Source: Nitrospinae bacterium CG11_big_fil_rev_8_21_14_0_20_45_15
GTDB taxonomy: Bacteria; Nitrospinota; Nitrospinia; Nitrospinales; VA-1
NCBI GenBank assembly: GCA_002787235.1
Contig: PCWG01000001.1
Span: forward strand, 1-64,000
DNA: 64,000 bases
Direction of reading: 5' to 3'
A model generated the notes under the pieces. It did no database searches, was not told the DNA's origin, and saw only the letters and a list, made by a program, of their open reading frames with translations. The position numbers were made by a program, and so were the translations under genes. How positions within the stretch are numbered: the first letter of the stretch is position 1; each line of letters starts with the position of its first letter. Of this stretch, positions 38,151 through 47,791 are shown one piece after another.

Positions 38151-40004
38151 TTAATTTTTAGAGTTTAAAGTTTCCTGCAATTTTTTGGTCCTTAGAATTC
38201 CTTTTTGAGCAAGTGCAAAATTGGGATTCAAGCGTAAGGCTTCACGAAAAGCCGATTCGGCCTTGTCAGGATGCCGGGTTGCCAAATAGGCCATGCCCAG
38301 ATTGTAGTGAGCCTGAAAGAGGCTGGGATCGTGTTGCAAGGCTTTTTCAAATTCAACGATGGCTTGAGGATAGCGACCGGTCTTGCCAAAAATTTCTCCG
38401 CGATTCAGTCGTGCCAATGGGTAATCCTCACCCGGAAATTGTTTGTCTCTCAATTGGAGCGAGAGATCGAAAAATTTCATGGCTTCGTCCAAACGTCCGC
38501 TCTGATTGTGAACGGAGCCCAAACCCAGTGCCGATTGAAAGTCATCAGGTTTGATTTGAAGTGCTTTTTCATATTCTTTTTTCGCTTCGTCCAGACGCCC
38601 TGAATCCAGATACAGATTTGCAATGTTATAATGCGGTTCTGCAATGTTCCAATCTTTCCTGCGATTTGTCCGGGCAAGGTTTTTGACCGCAAGGGACAAA
38701 TGTTTTTCCGCCAGCGTCCAGTTTCCCGCTTCATAATAAGCTCGTCCCAGATTATTGTGGGGTCTGGGAGAGTTTGGATTTTTTGTGGAAGCATCTTTCC
38801 ATACAGAAATTTCGCGGGACCAGACTTCGTTCCTGTGTGCGGTCAGGGTAGAGAGTCCGATCAACACTATCAAAAAAATAATGATTTTACGCCCCTTGAG
38901 AAAACGATCCACAGCCCAGCCGCCGAAAAGGGAGAGTCCCAGTGTCATGGGTAGGTAGACCCGGTGTTCGACGGCGAGATCATTCAACGGGATCAAGCTG
39001 GAAGTCGGGGCCAGTGTGATGATGAACCAGACCGCAGCACTTCGAGTCCAGAAGTTTCCCCATTTCCAAACGGCAAAACAGGTACTCAGTAAAAGCAGAA
39101 TGGACAGGACAATCGCGGGATCTTCATTGATTTTACTCAGTGGGAAACCGGGATCAATGTTGAAGTTGAAAGGCAGTAAAAAGAGTTTCAGATAATAAAA
39201 AACGATGACTTTCGCTTGAATCAGGAAATAGGTCGATCGTCCGTAAAAATCCATTCCATGATCGCGCGGACTGTAAATCCATTCCGGAAAAAGGAACAGG
39301 GTTGCGAGGCCCGCCAGAAATAGGAGGGCAAAAAATCCAAAATTTTTAGCTGTCAGAATCCTTTGCGACTCATGTGGAAACAAGCGCGGAAAGATGACAA
39401 AAAGAAAGGCCAGCAAAAGAATGAGTGGCAAGGTTGCCGAAATCAGTTTGGAAGCCAGAGCCAGATAAAATAGGCAGGCCAGAATGCCAAAGCCTGCGGT
39501 CAAGCGAACGGGATTTCTAAAAATTGAGGCAAATGAAAAAATGTAAGTAAATCCATACACTCCCGACAAGAAAAACAAAGTGGCAAGGAGGGATGATCGC
39601 GAAGAAATATAGGAAACGGCATCGACATTCAGAGGATGGACGGAAAACAGCAGTGCGGTAAACAACGGGATGGCAGAACGGCTGGCTTCTGATTCGGAAA
39701 TGAATGCGCGTGATCTTGTCAGAATGAATAAGACCAGAAGGGAAATTGCGCAATGCAGAAACAGATTGACCGTGTGGAAGCCAAAAGTATTGTTCGGGGA
39801 AAGTTGATTGTTGATCGCAAATGAAAACAAAAGGGCCGGGCGATTGCCAAGGGCTCCCCATTCCACATTTTTACTGAAAGCCTGGGTGTCTGTAATCCAG
39901 GGTTTATGCAAAAGTTCCTTGTCGTCGAACTGAAATTCGCCTTTGAGCGAATTGAAATAACAGAGAACTGTTATCAGTATGATGATTAGAATTTGTCGGA
40001 TCAT
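38151..40004 (-). CDS. TMTC-like GT-C membrane protein with TPR tail (first of cluster)
   Basis: A 617-residue paralogue, first in the leftward cluster: FQFDDKELLHKPW in the first loop, FGFHTVNLFLHCAISLLVLF, ISSRSSLLATLFFLSGVYGF, about ten helices, then about six TPRs (PRPHNNLGRAYYEAGNWTLA). Two of the three copies keep an adjacent Asp-Asp in the first loop (DD), the usual GT-C metal/acceptor position; the third copy has FQFDS instead. AAGGAA directly abuts the ATG at 40004, closer than ideal. Confidence 0.82.
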   Translation of the reverse strand: MIRQILIIILITVLCYFNSLKGEFQFDDKELLHKPWITDTQAFSKNVEWGALGNRPALLFSFAINNQLSPNNTFGFHTVNLFLHCAISLLVLFILTRSRAFISESEASRSAIPLFTALLFSVHPLNVDAVSYISSRSSLLATLFFLSGVYGFTYIFSFASIFRNPVRLTAGFGILACLFYLALASKLISATLPLILLLAFLFVIFPRLFPHESQRILTAKNFGFFALLFLAGLATLFLFPEWIYSPRDHGMDFYGRSTYFLIQAKVIVFYYLKLFLLPFNFNIDPGFPLSKINEDPAIVLSILLLLSTCFAVWKWGNFWTRSAAVWFIITLAPTSSLIPLNDLAVEHRVYLPMTLGLSLFGGWAVDRFLKGRKIIIFLIVLIGLSTLTAHRNEVWSREISVWKDASTKNPNSPRPHNNLGRAYYEAGNWTLAEKHLSLAVKNLARTNRRKDWNIAEPHYNIANLYLDSGRLDEAKKEYEKALQIKPDDFQSALGLGSVHNQSGRLDEAMKFFDLSLQLRDKQFPGEDYPLARLNRGEIFGKTGRYPQAIVEFEKALQHDPSLFQAHYNLGMAYLATRHPDKAESAFREALRLNPNFALAQKGILRTKKLQETLNSKN

Positions 40005-40386
40005 TTCCTTGAACGTTGAAGCAGAAAAGATTGTGCTTTTACCGATACCCCATTCAGTGATTTTACCTCATAGGCACGTAATATTCAGACATTTAAGCAT
40101 TAAATCCGAATTAAGGGATTTAGTATTTATCTGATTTTTCAATTGCTAATAATTGTAATACGAATTTTGTGACGAGATTGTGTTACTTTGCTTAATTCAG
40201 ACCATTTGTTGAATAATTATAGAATCAGGGTGGGCACTTCTTATTGAATGTAGGAAATAGTCTCTAGGTTTTTTCGTAGTGAGCATTATTTTACTTTTCT
40301 GTATTTTAAAGTTACAATATGTTTTAATTTTTTTCAATTTGGTCTCTAATCGATAATTTTTTTGCTTAATCTTACTGGATGAATCA
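40005..40386. other. Divergent intergenic region (382 bp)
   Basis: Strongly AT-rich. It holds a candidate promoter for the GAF/sigma-54 activator (40290-40318) and an inverted repeat TAAATCC/GGATTTA (40101-40107 with 40116-40122) about 100 bases upstream of the leftward GT-C cluster, which could be an operator. No coding region or structured RNA is supported. Confidence 0.5.
40290..40318 (+). promoter_or_regulatory. Candidate sigma-70 promoter of GAF activator gene
   Basis: TTTACT (40290-40295), a 17-base spacer, TACAAT (40313-40318). The -10 box matches 5 of 6 and the -35 box 4 of 6 positions. Initiation near 40325 would leave about 60 bases of leader. Confidence 0.4.
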
Positions 40387-41889
40387 ATGAAGCATATAGA
40401 CAGTCAGGCGAATATTCAGGCAGTCCGAAAAATATCGTCTCTCTTCAATGTTACGACTCTGGAGATTGACGAATTGTTGGGTACGGTCATTGATACGGCA
40501 CGAGACACAGTGGGGGCGTGTAATACCTCATTATTGCTGGTTCGTGACGGGAAGAAGAAGGCACTCCAATTTTATCAGGCTTCTGGTGATAATAAGGGTA
40601 AGTTGGCCGATTTTGAAATTCCTCCCAAGACTGGCATCAGCGGTTTGGTTGTAGAGACGGGGAAGACCATTATTTCCAACGATGTTCAAAATGACCCTCG
40701 ATGGTATCGAGCTGTCAGCGAAAAGGTCAAACTTCAGGTGAAAGCCATTGTTTGTCTACCGCTGATTGTTGAAGGAGAGGTTATTGGTGTTGTGCAATTT
40801 TTGGATAAAATTGACGAAAGCCCATTCAGCGAGCGGGATGCAAAAGTACTTGAGAGATTTGCCAATCTGATCGCCAAGTTTTTTCAAATTTCCAAAACAC
40901 GTGAAGTGTTGGGTGAGGAGTTTGATCGCCTGCGTGAAAAATACATGCAACGCTATTTGATTGTTGGTGAAAGCCCGGCGATCAAAAGTTGTATTCATCT
41001 GGCAGAGAAAGTTGCACCTGCAAAGGCCGCAATTCTGGTCACTGGTGAAAGCGGGACGGGAAAAGAGTTGTTTGCTCACCTTGTTCACGACCAAAGTCCC
41101 AGACAAAACAAGCCATTCGTTTCCGTCAGTTGTGGTGCGCTTCCGGCTTCCATTCTGGAGCGTGAACTGTTTGGGCATGAGAGAGGTGCGTTTACCGGAG
41201 CGGACAGCCGTAAAATCGGTCTTTTCGAAGCGGCAGATACCGGCACTCTTTTTCTGGACGAAATTGGAGAAATGCCCCTTGATATGCAAGTCAAACTACT
41301 CCGCGTACTTCAGGAGGAGACGTTCCTTCGATTGGGGGGGACAGAAAATATAAAGGTGGATGTTCGTATCATCACAGCAACCAATCGAGACCTTGAGAAA
41401 ATGACGCAATCGGGTGATTTCAGACAGGATCTGTATTACCGAATCAATGTCATCAACATGAAACTCCCCTCGCTCCGAGAAAGAAAAGGCGATATCTCTG
41501 ATTTGGTCGCATACTTTGTTAAAAAGCACACGACCGATTCAAAGCCTTCCAAAAAAATCAGCAAAAACCTCATCAATCATTTGATGAGTTATTCGTGGCC
41601 GGGAAATATTCGTGAGTTAGAGAATGCCGTCGAACGAGCCATCGTTTTGTGTGAGGGAGACGAATTGACTGTGGATTTATTCCCGCTGGAAGGCACTCAG
41701 GCTCCGGTGGAGATCAATGTGGGCTCTACATTGAAAGACGCCAGCGATGCTTTCCGTCGAACGTTCATAAAAAATACTTTAAAAACCACTCGTGGCAGTC
41801 GCACGAAAGCGGCGCAAATATTGGATATTCAACGTTCCTACCTGTCCCGCCTGCTCAAGGAACTTGATATCAACGATGAAAAAATTTAA
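40387..41889 (+). CDS. Sigma-54 activator with GAF sensor domain
   Basis: A 500-residue enhancer-binding protein. An N-terminal GAF domain (about 20-175; [20 protein letters not shown]) precedes the AAA+ domain (about 195-430) with [15 protein letters not shown], the GAFTGA loop and [11 protein letters not shown], then a Fis-type HTH at the end ([20 protein letters not shown]). The GAF domain probably binds a small ligand or redox cofactor. It is divergent from the three GT-C/TPR genes, which makes it a candidate regulator of surface glycan functions, although no sigma-54 promoter was found in that spacer. Confidence 0.93.
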   Translation: MKHIDSQANIQAVRKISSLFNVTTLEIDELLGTVIDTARDTVGACNTSLLLVRDGKKKALQFYQASGDNKGKLADFEIPPKTGISGLVVETGKTIISNDVQNDPRWYRAVSEKVKLQVKAIVCLPLIVEGEVIGVVQFLDKIDESPFSERDAKVLERFANLIAKFFQISKTREVLGEEFDRLREKYMQRYLIVGESPAIKSCIHLAEKVAPAKAAILVTGESGTGKELFAHLVHDQSPRQNKPFVSVSCGALPASILERELFGHERGAFTGADSRKIGLFEAADTGTLFLDEIGEMPLDMQVKLLRVLQEETFLRLGGTENIKVDVRIITATNRDLEKMTQSGDFRQDLYYRINVINMKLPSLRERKGDISDLVAYFVKKHTTDSKPSKKISKNLINHLMSYSWPGNIRELENAVERAIVLCEGDELTVDLFPLEGTQAPVEINVGSTLKDASDAFRRTFIKNTLKTTRGSRTKAAQILDIQRSYLSRLLKELDINDEKI

Positions 41890-41933
41890 TTCCCGCCTTG
41901 AATTGATATAAGTAATCATTGACAAATTTGGGC

Positions 41934-41953
41934 GGGCCTTTTAACTTAGGCCC
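41934..41953 (+). promoter_or_regulatory. Hairpin abutting the folD start codon
   Basis: GGGCC/GGCCC (41934-41938 with 41949-41953) encloses a 10-base A/T loop, and its right arm ends at the base before the folD ATG. The same G-run can pair with CCCGCC at 41892-41897. No ribosome binding site is visible, so the structure may control folD translation or form the upstream gene's terminator. Confidence 0.4.
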
Positions 41954-42802
41954 ATGCAAATAATCGACGGTAAAAAAGTTTCAGAAGAAATCATCGAACA
42001 GATAAAAATCGAGACCGGGGAATTCAAGGCATCCTGCGGAAAGGTGCCTGGACTCGCCGTGGTGCTTGTGGGCGATGACCCTGCATCTGCGGTGTACGTT
42101 CGTAATAAAGGAAAAGCCTGCGAGCGTGCTGGTTTTCATTCTTATGAACACCGCTTGCCTGCTGACACCTCAGAGGTTGATTTGCTGGCACTGGTTCGCA
42201 AATTGAATGCAGATTCTGAGGTCAACGGCATTCTGGTGCAACTGCCTCTCCCTGAGGGTATGGATTCGCAAAAAGTTTTGGAAGCAATCGATCCGGCGAA
42301 GGATGTGGATGGATTTCATCCCGTCAATGTAGGAGGTCTGGCTTCTGGCATTTCCGACCTCGCGCCTTGTACCCCTGCGGGCATCATGGAGCTACTGGAT
42401 CGTTATGAAATACCGATCGAGGGCAAAGAAGCGGTTGTTTTGGGCAGAAGCAATATCGTGGGAAAACCGGCCGCATTGCTTTTGTTGAAAAGAAATGCGA
42501 CCGTTACCATTTGCCATTCGCGCACAAAAAATCTGAAAGAAGTCACTGCACGGGCGGATATTCTGGTGGCCGCTATTGGCAAAGCCGATTTCGTTACTGC
42601 AGATATGGTAAAAGAAGGTGCGACCGTGATCGATGTCGGTATCAATCGTGTCGATGGCAAGTTGAAGGGAGATGTCGATTTTGAGGCCGTTGCGCCTAAA
42701 ACGTCCTACATCACTCCCGTTCCAGGCGGAGTGGGCCCTATGACGATTGCATTGCTTATGAAAAATACTCTTACCGCATTCAAGAAGCAAAACAGCCTGT
42801 AA
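41954..42802 (+). CDS. folD: Bifunctional methylenetetrahydrofolate dehydrogenase/cyclohydrolase
   Basis: A 282-residue FolD of standard length. It interconverts 5,10-methylene-, methenyl- and 10-formyl-tetrahydrofolate with NADP(H). Visible motifs are YVRNKGKACERAGF (catalytic Lys), NGILVQLPLPEGMD, the Rossmann VVLGRSNIVGKP and the C-terminal PGGVGPMTIALL. It lies 64 bases after the sigma-54 activator gene and 28 bases before xseA. Its ATG lacks a Shine-Dalgarno sequence and sits against a hairpin. Confidence 0.97.
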   Translation: MQIIDGKKVSEEIIEQIKIETGEFKASCGKVPGLAVVLVGDDPASAVYVRNKGKACERAGFHSYEHRLPADTSEVDLLALVRKLNADSEVNGILVQLPLPEGMDSQKVLEAIDPAKDVDGFHPVNVGGLASGISDLAPCTPAGIMELLDRYEIPIEGKEAVVLGRSNIVGKPAALLLLKRNATVTICHSRTKNLKEVTARADILVAAIGKADFVTADMVKEGATVIDVGINRVDGKLKGDVDFEAVAPKTSYITPVPGGVGPMTIALLMKNTLTAFKKQNSL

Positions 42803-42830
42803 TTCAAGGCGTAGAAGAATTCTCATTCTC

Positions 42831-44306
42831 ATGCCAATTCCCCCGGGACCCAAAGTCTATTCCGTTCGTGAGTTCACCGACGATACCAAAGCCATCCTTG
42901 AAGCCGCTTTCGATTCGGTCTGGATCGAAGGGGAAATTTCCAATTTACGCACACCCGCCTCCGGTCATTCCTATTTCATTTTAAAAGACAGTGCCGCACA
43001 GGTGCGCTGTGTTTTTTTTAAGGGCTATCGAAGCGGACTCAAATACAAACCGGAAGATGGCGACCACGTATTGTTGTTTGGTCGGGTTACAGTTTACAGT
43101 GCGCGCGGGGAATATCAGGTCATCGTAGAATCTGTTGAACCGCACGGTTTGGGTGCCTTGCAAAAGGCGTTTGAGCAATTAAAGAAAAAATTGTCTGATG
43201 AGGGATTGTTTGATGATGTGCGGAAAAAGACGCTTCCCGAATTTCCGTGGAAGGTCGGTGTCGTTACCTCCTCCACTGGCGCGGCGATACGAGACATCGT
43301 CAATGTGATTCAGAGGCGCAATCCCAAAGTATCGATCTTGCTTTACCCCGTCAAAGTGCAGGGGGACGGTGCGGCAGAAGAAATTGCCCAGGGCATCCGC
43401 ACGCTCAACAAAATACCAGATATCGACGTTCTTATAGTAGGGCGTGGCGGCGGCTCGCTGGAAGATCTGTGGGCCTTCAATGAGGAAGTCGTTGCGCGGG
43501 CGATTGCAGAATCTCAGCTTCCCATTGTTTCAGCGGTGGGCCATGAAGTGGATTTTACGATTGCCGATTTCTGTGCCGATTTGCGTGCCGCCACTCCATC
43601 CGCCGGTGCCGAACTGGTGGTTCCGGATTTACGCGAAATCGAATCTCGACTGCGGTCGTTGACTCGGCAGGCGATTCTCAACACGATGGATAAAATTCGC
43701 GTCAACAAAGAACACTTGCGTCACCTGACGCGCAGGAGAGTGTTGCAGAATCCGCAGGAAATTTTTGCGTTCAGGGCGCAGAGGGTGGACGATTTGAACC
43801 GTCGATTGTTCAACAGCCTCGACCACTGGTCGCTCCTGCAAAGAGGAAAACTGGAGGGGTGGCGTCATCGTTTGTTGCAGTCTTCCCCGCAAAAAACACT
43901 GGCGGTACAAAACGAGCGTTTTGCATCACTGAGCAATCGTTTGAAAAGTGCTTCACCTGCCCGGTTGATTCCACAGCAAAGAGAACTCGCACAGGCACTG
44001 GCCAAACGCCTTGAACGGCTCATCAAATCAAGTTTCAAGCTGGTCAGTGAAAGGCGTAAGACAGTTTCAACCCGGCTTGCGACTCAAGCAAGTCGACATC
44101 TTCAAGTGCAAAGAAAACGGTTTGAAGGAGCCGTGAAGCAGTTGAACGCACTCAGCCCACTCGCGGTATTAGACCGAGGCTACAGCATCTGTCTGCACGA
44201 TGGGAAAGCCGTGCTAACGAGCGCAAAAGTAGCTCCCGGTGATTCCGTGACAGTACGACTTTCCAAAGGACAACTTGACTGCGTCGTCAAGGAAACTCAA
44301 AATTAG
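42831..44306 (+). CDS. xseA: Exodeoxyribonuclease VII large subunit
   Basis: A 491-residue protein with an N-terminal OB-fold (SNLRTPASGHSYFILKD), the catalytic-domain motifs VVTSSTGAAIRDI, VGRGGGSLEDLWAFNE and GHEVDFTIADF, then a long Arg/Gln-rich coiled coil (about 280-440) and a closing domain (LAVLDRGYSICL). With XseB it degrades single-stranded DNA. No xseB follows within the window. FolD-xseA adjacency is common in bacteria. The ribosome binding site is weak. Confidence 0.96.
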   Translation: MPIPPGPKVYSVREFTDDTKAILEAAFDSVWIEGEISNLRTPASGHSYFILKDSAAQVRCVFFKGYRSGLKYKPEDGDHVLLFGRVTVYSARGEYQVIVESVEPHGLGALQKAFEQLKKKLSDEGLFDDVRKKTLPEFPWKVGVVTSSTGAAIRDIVNVIQRRNPKVSILLYPVKVQGDGAAEEIAQGIRTLNKIPDIDVLIVGRGGGSLEDLWAFNEEVVARAIAESQLPIVSAVGHEVDFTIADFCADLRAATPSAGAELVVPDLREIESRLRSLTRQAILNTMDKIRVNKEHLRHLTRRRVLQNPQEIFAFRAQRVDDLNRRLFNSLDHWSLLQRGKLEGWRHRLLQSSPQKTLAVQNERFASLSNRLKSASPARLIPQQRELAQALAKRLERLIKSSFKLVSERRKTVSTRLATQASRHLQVQRKRFEGAVKQLNALSPLAVLDRGYSICLHDGKAVLTSAKVAPGDSVTVRLSKGQLDCVVKETQN

Positions 44307-44411
44307 ACCAGGAGCTTTAAAGAATGGATAAAGTTTCTTGATTGGAATTGGGTCTTAGCATTCCTCGTAATAAACCCTCAAATTTGCGCGTAGAACCCAG
44401 GTCCTTGCATT

Positions 44412-46826
44412 ATGCAAACATCGGAAAAGTTAAAGTGTTTTTGGATTTTTATAATTTTTTCATTTGCCTTTAATTTTGACAAGTTTCTACTGGGGCCACA
44501 TGCATTTATTCGCCTTCATGATTCTTTTAATAGCGAATTGATACGCTACCTTTCTATTTCGCGTCACCTCTCAGACGGCTGGTTTTCCTGGCTTCCTGAT
44601 ATGGCAGGAGGATCTCCTGTCAACGCCTTTCATTTTGGACCAGAATATTTATTGGTCCTCGCTTCTTTATTTTTCCCACCTTGGTTGATTTATCATTTCG
44701 TTGTTGTTTTGCTGATGTTTTTGGCTGGTTTTGGAATGACAGTTGTATTGAAAGAATTTTTCAAACTGGAATTCAAGATTTCATTATTGGGTGGATTGTT
44801 CTTTGCTTTCATCACGCAATTTCAGCCAAACAGCTTAATTCATACCGTGTTTAATTGTGTATTCCCATTCTTTTTTATGCTCCTGCATTCACCCGCAGGG
44901 AAAAGTGCTTCAGATTTTATTTTGAAAATATCAGGACTGATTTTTCTTTCCTGGTTGTCTTATCCCATATTGACCGGCCCCATGTTTCCTGTGCTTCATT
45001 TGTCCCTGATTCTGATTTTGGCTCTGGAAGATAAGAAAATGTTGTGGACTTGGGGAAAACAGTTTGCTCTTTTTTGGATGGGTTATGCACTGTTGTTTGT
45101 ACCCAATGTCCTTGCTCTTTTAAAATTTATTCCTTTGAGTCAGAGAAACAGCAAGTTTGCGGGAGAAACCATTCAGAATGATTTTTTTTCCAGCGTATCA
45201 GACTTTGTTCGAGTGTTTTGGGAAAACAGTTTTGTGGATAAACTCAGTATCACATTGCTTATGCCGCTGGTTATTTCCGGTGTTCGATTGTTGGGTAGAA
45301 ACAAAAGTTTGGATCGCACCGGGATTTTACTTGTGGCATTGATGATCGTTTCAGCCATTTTTAATTCTAAATTGTCAGGATTTTTTAAAGAGACTTTTTT
45401 ATCCCGTATGGATTTGGGGCATTTCATATGGACTCTTCCATTTGTGGTCGTCTTGTTTGCCACGATGGTGTTGGATGAATTGGGGCGAAGCAATGACCGG
45501 GTCCGAAAACAAGCGTTCGCTCTTGGGGCCATAGGTGGGTTGATTCCCTTGTTTCAAACCCAGGCAAACGTGATGCTAACGGGATTGAATTTCCTGATGT
45601 GTATGAGTGTTGGATATTATTTTTTCATTCACAAAAATCCTGAAAACACGCTCACGAGATTTGTTTCCAGATCGTTTCAATATTTTATTTTAGGAGGGAT
45701 GATTTTTGTTTTGTGTGTGAGTGGCAAAGTTTTGCGAATGCTGGAAGGTGAACGGGTTGTCTATTCAAGCTACTTTCAATCACATCCGGTGCTTCAGGCT
45801 ATTAAAGAGAAAGCAGGCGAAACGGTTTTCAGGGTTGCTACGGTGGGTCTTCCCCCTGCGGTTGCTCAAAGTTATGGCCTGGAAACATTGGGAGCACGCA
45901 GTCCCCTGTTGAATGGATATTTCAAAGATCATTTTGAACAGATCGTGGCCCCACAATTGGATAGCCCTGAAAAAAAAGAGTCCTATCGGCATTATCCTTA
46001 TGATTTGCGTATGCAAATCGGTCCTCAATCGCACCCTGAACATAAATTCATGCGCCGACCCAAAGCAGAAGATTGGAACTGGCCTCTTCTGTATGCCAGT
46101 AATGTTCGTTACATCATTTCCAGTCGGCAAATTGTGGGTATGAAAGGAAAGGTCGTTGCGGTGCGAGCAGATCAGGGCGATAAATACGCTGAATTTGATG
46201 GTCCTGTCTATGCCTTTTGGTCCTTTTTGGACCGCCAGCTTTCAAAATTATCCTTTGTGAATTCGGGAAATATTGGACGTAGAAGGAAGCCCGTTCCATT
46301 GTATCTTTATGAATTGAAGGATTGGTTTCCTCGAGCCTGGTTGGTGGAGGATGTAGAATCTTTCACAGACCGGGAGAAACTTTTAGATGCTTTGGGGCAG
46401 GCAGATACTGAAAAATTGAAAAAGGTGGCTTATGTGTTTGACGGAGATGTTTCGTTAGAAAGTCTGAACGTGTTGCAGGGCGAGAAGCGAAAATCCGCAG
46501 ACGAAAGTCTTAAGGTCACCCATTATTCTGCCGATCGTATTGTGCTATTGGCAAACGTTAAGGGAGAGGGAGCAAGGTTGGCAATCGTTTCAAATAACTA
46601 CGATCCGCATTGGTCTGCGACCATCGATGGGCGTGAGGTCGAACTTTTTCGGATCAACCATGCTTTTCAGGGGATGGTGTTATCTCAAGCAGGCGTTCAT
46701 GAAATTGAATTGAAATATCACGATGGTTCGGTGAAGCATCTGCTTCTTTCTTTTCCACTGGGATTACTTTTGATTTCACTCTCCCGGATTTCATTACGCC
46801 GTAACTTGGAGAGCATTATTTCGTAG
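44412..46826 (+). CDS. YfhO-like large membrane protein
   Basis: An 804-residue multipass membrane protein with about 12 helices through residue 440, then a globular extracytoplasmic part and one last helix (about 775-795). The C-terminal beta-sandwich segment NNYDPHWSATIDGREVELFR followed by GVHEIELKYHDGS is typical of YfhO-family proteins (YypgWkatvDG pattern), which act in glycosylation of teichoic acid or other surface polymers in Gram-positives; in Gram-negatives the role is unproven. The early loop has LHDSFNSELIRYL, a GT-C-like acidic position. A monocistronic gene ending at a hairpin terminator. Confidence 0.8.
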   Translation: MQTSEKLKCFWIFIIFSFAFNFDKFLLGPHAFIRLHDSFNSELIRYLSISRHLSDGWFSWLPDMAGGSPVNAFHFGPEYLLVLASLFFPPWLIYHFVVVLLMFLAGFGMTVVLKEFFKLEFKISLLGGLFFAFITQFQPNSLIHTVFNCVFPFFFMLLHSPAGKSASDFILKISGLIFLSWLSYPILTGPMFPVLHLSLILILALEDKKMLWTWGKQFALFWMGYALLFVPNVLALLKFIPLSQRNSKFAGETIQNDFFSSVSDFVRVFWENSFVDKLSITLLMPLVISGVRLLGRNKSLDRTGILLVALMIVSAIFNSKLSGFFKETFLSRMDLGHFIWTLPFVVVLFATMVLDELGRSNDRVRKQAFALGAIGGLIPLFQTQANVMLTGLNFLMCMSVGYYFFIHKNPENTLTRFVSRSFQYFILGGMIFVLCVSGKVLRMLEGERVVYSSYFQSHPVLQAIKEKAGETVFRVATVGLPPAVAQSYGLETLGARSPLLNGYFKDHFEQIVAPQLDSPEKKESYRHYPYDLRMQIGPQSHPEHKFMRRPKAEDWNWPLLYASNVRYIISSRQIVGMKGKVVAVRADQGDKYAEFDGPVYAFWSFLDRQLSKLSFVNSGNIGRRRKPVPLYLYELKDWFPRAWLVEDVESFTDREKLLDALGQADTEKLKKVAYVFDGDVSLESLNVLQGEKRKSADESLKVTHYSADRIVLLANVKGEGARLAIVSNNYDPHWSATIDGREVELFRINHAFQGMVLSQAGVHEIELKYHDGSVKHLLLSFPLGLLLISLSRISLRRNLESIIS

Positions 46827-46866
46827 GGTGTAGACCATTTGCAGAGAGGGATGATTGACCTGCCCC

Positions 46867-46895
46867 TGAGACGCGGGAGTGGATCCCACGTCTCA
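46867..46895. terminator. Hairpin between convergent YfhO-like gene and purC
   Basis: TGAGACG/CGTCTCA (46867-46873 with 46889-46895), extended inside by GGGA/TCCC pairs. It is placed 40 bases after one stop and 36 bases from the other, so it probably terminates both transcripts; no long T-run is present. Confidence 0.6.
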
Positions 46896-46930
46896 GAGGC
46901 CCTTCAACCGATGAGTGCAAGAAACCAGAG

Positions 46931-47638
46931 CTACTCTTTGCAGACGAGATGATAGACTTCCTGATACTTTTCTTCGACACTGCCCAGATTGAAACGGAAG
47001 CGGTCCTTATCCATTTTTTCATTGGTGTCCCAGTTCCATAAACGGCATCCATCGGGGCTGATTTCATCTCCCAGCAGGACTTCTCCTTTGTGCCGGCCGA
47101 ATTCGAGTTTGAAATCGATCAGGCGGATATTGCGTTTTTTGTAAAAGTCGAAAAGCAGTTGGTTGATTTTCAAACCCCGCTCTTTGAGTTGCACGACTTC
47201 GTCTGCGGTTGCCCAGTTGAATACGTCGATGTGGCACTCATTGATCATGGGATCGCCAAGAGGATCGTTTTTATAGAAAAATTCCAGGATTGGTTTGGGA
47301 AGTGACAAGCCTTCTTCCAACCCCAGACGTTTGCAAATACTGCCCGCGGCCACATTACGCACCACCACTTCAACGGGAATGATGTCCAGACGTTTCACCA
47401 GCATTTCCCGATCATTCAACTGTCTGACGAAATGTGTTTTAGCACCGAGAGACTCCAGATACTGAAACATTTTAGAGGACACAGCGTTGTTGATACCGCC
47501 TTTATCTACAATCGTGCCTTTTTTGACTCCATTAAAGGCAGATGCGTCGTCTTTAAAATATTGAATGACTAAATCGGGGTCGTCCGTTGAATAGATGATT
47601 TTAGATTTGCCTTCGTACAGTTGTTCCCTGCGTTCCAT
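46931..47638 (-). CDS. purC: SAICAR synthetase
   Basis: A 235-residue phosphoribosylaminoimidazole-succinocarboxamide synthase, purine step 8. It has the N-terminal EGKSKIIYSTDDPDLVIQYF, VEVVVRNVAAGSICKRLGL and LIDFKLEFGRHKGEVLLGDE motifs. The length is that of the short bacterial form. AAAGGAT lies about 10 bases before the ATG. It sits in a leftward series purB, zinc-ribbon protein, purC, with an 18-bp inverted repeat ahead of it. Confidence 0.97.
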   Translation of the reverse strand: MERREQLYEGKSKIIYSTDDPDLVIQYFKDDASAFNGVKKGTIVDKGGINNAVSSKMFQYLESLGAKTHFVRQLNDREMLVKRLDIIPVEVVVRNVAAGSICKRLGLEEGLSLPKPILEFFYKNDPLGDPMINECHIDVFNWATADEVVQLKERGLKINQLLFDFYKKRNIRLIDFKLEFGRHKGEVLLGDEISPDGCRLWNWDTNEKMDKDRFRFNLGSVEEKYQEVYHLVCKE

Positions 47639-47688
47639 AACAATTGATATCCTTTTTTAAACGGGTGTTCCCGCTAGTATTATTATGA

Positions 47689-47733
47689 TTCGCCCCAACA
47701 ACGTTTTCTGAGGGGAAACGTTGTTGGGGCGAA
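47689..47733. repeat. Perfect 18-bp inverted repeat upstream of purC
   Basis: The arms at 47689-47706 and 47716-47733 are exact complements (core CGCCCCAACAACG) around a 9-base loop. No T-run follows on either side. It may end the zinc-ribbon gene's transcript, but a perfect 18-bp palindrome with a GGGGCGAA arm also looks like a dispersed REP/MITE-type element. No second copy was noticed in the window. Confidence 0.75.
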
Positions 47734-47791
47734 CCATTATCCCTACCATTGTAAAACTATACTTATAATCATTAAACAAGGAGAACTCAAC

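Noticed and set aside
40228-40252. Possible sigma-54 site (GGGCAC then TTGAA) before the GAF activator
   Set aside because: The spacing between GG and GC is wrong and the -12 GC is missing.
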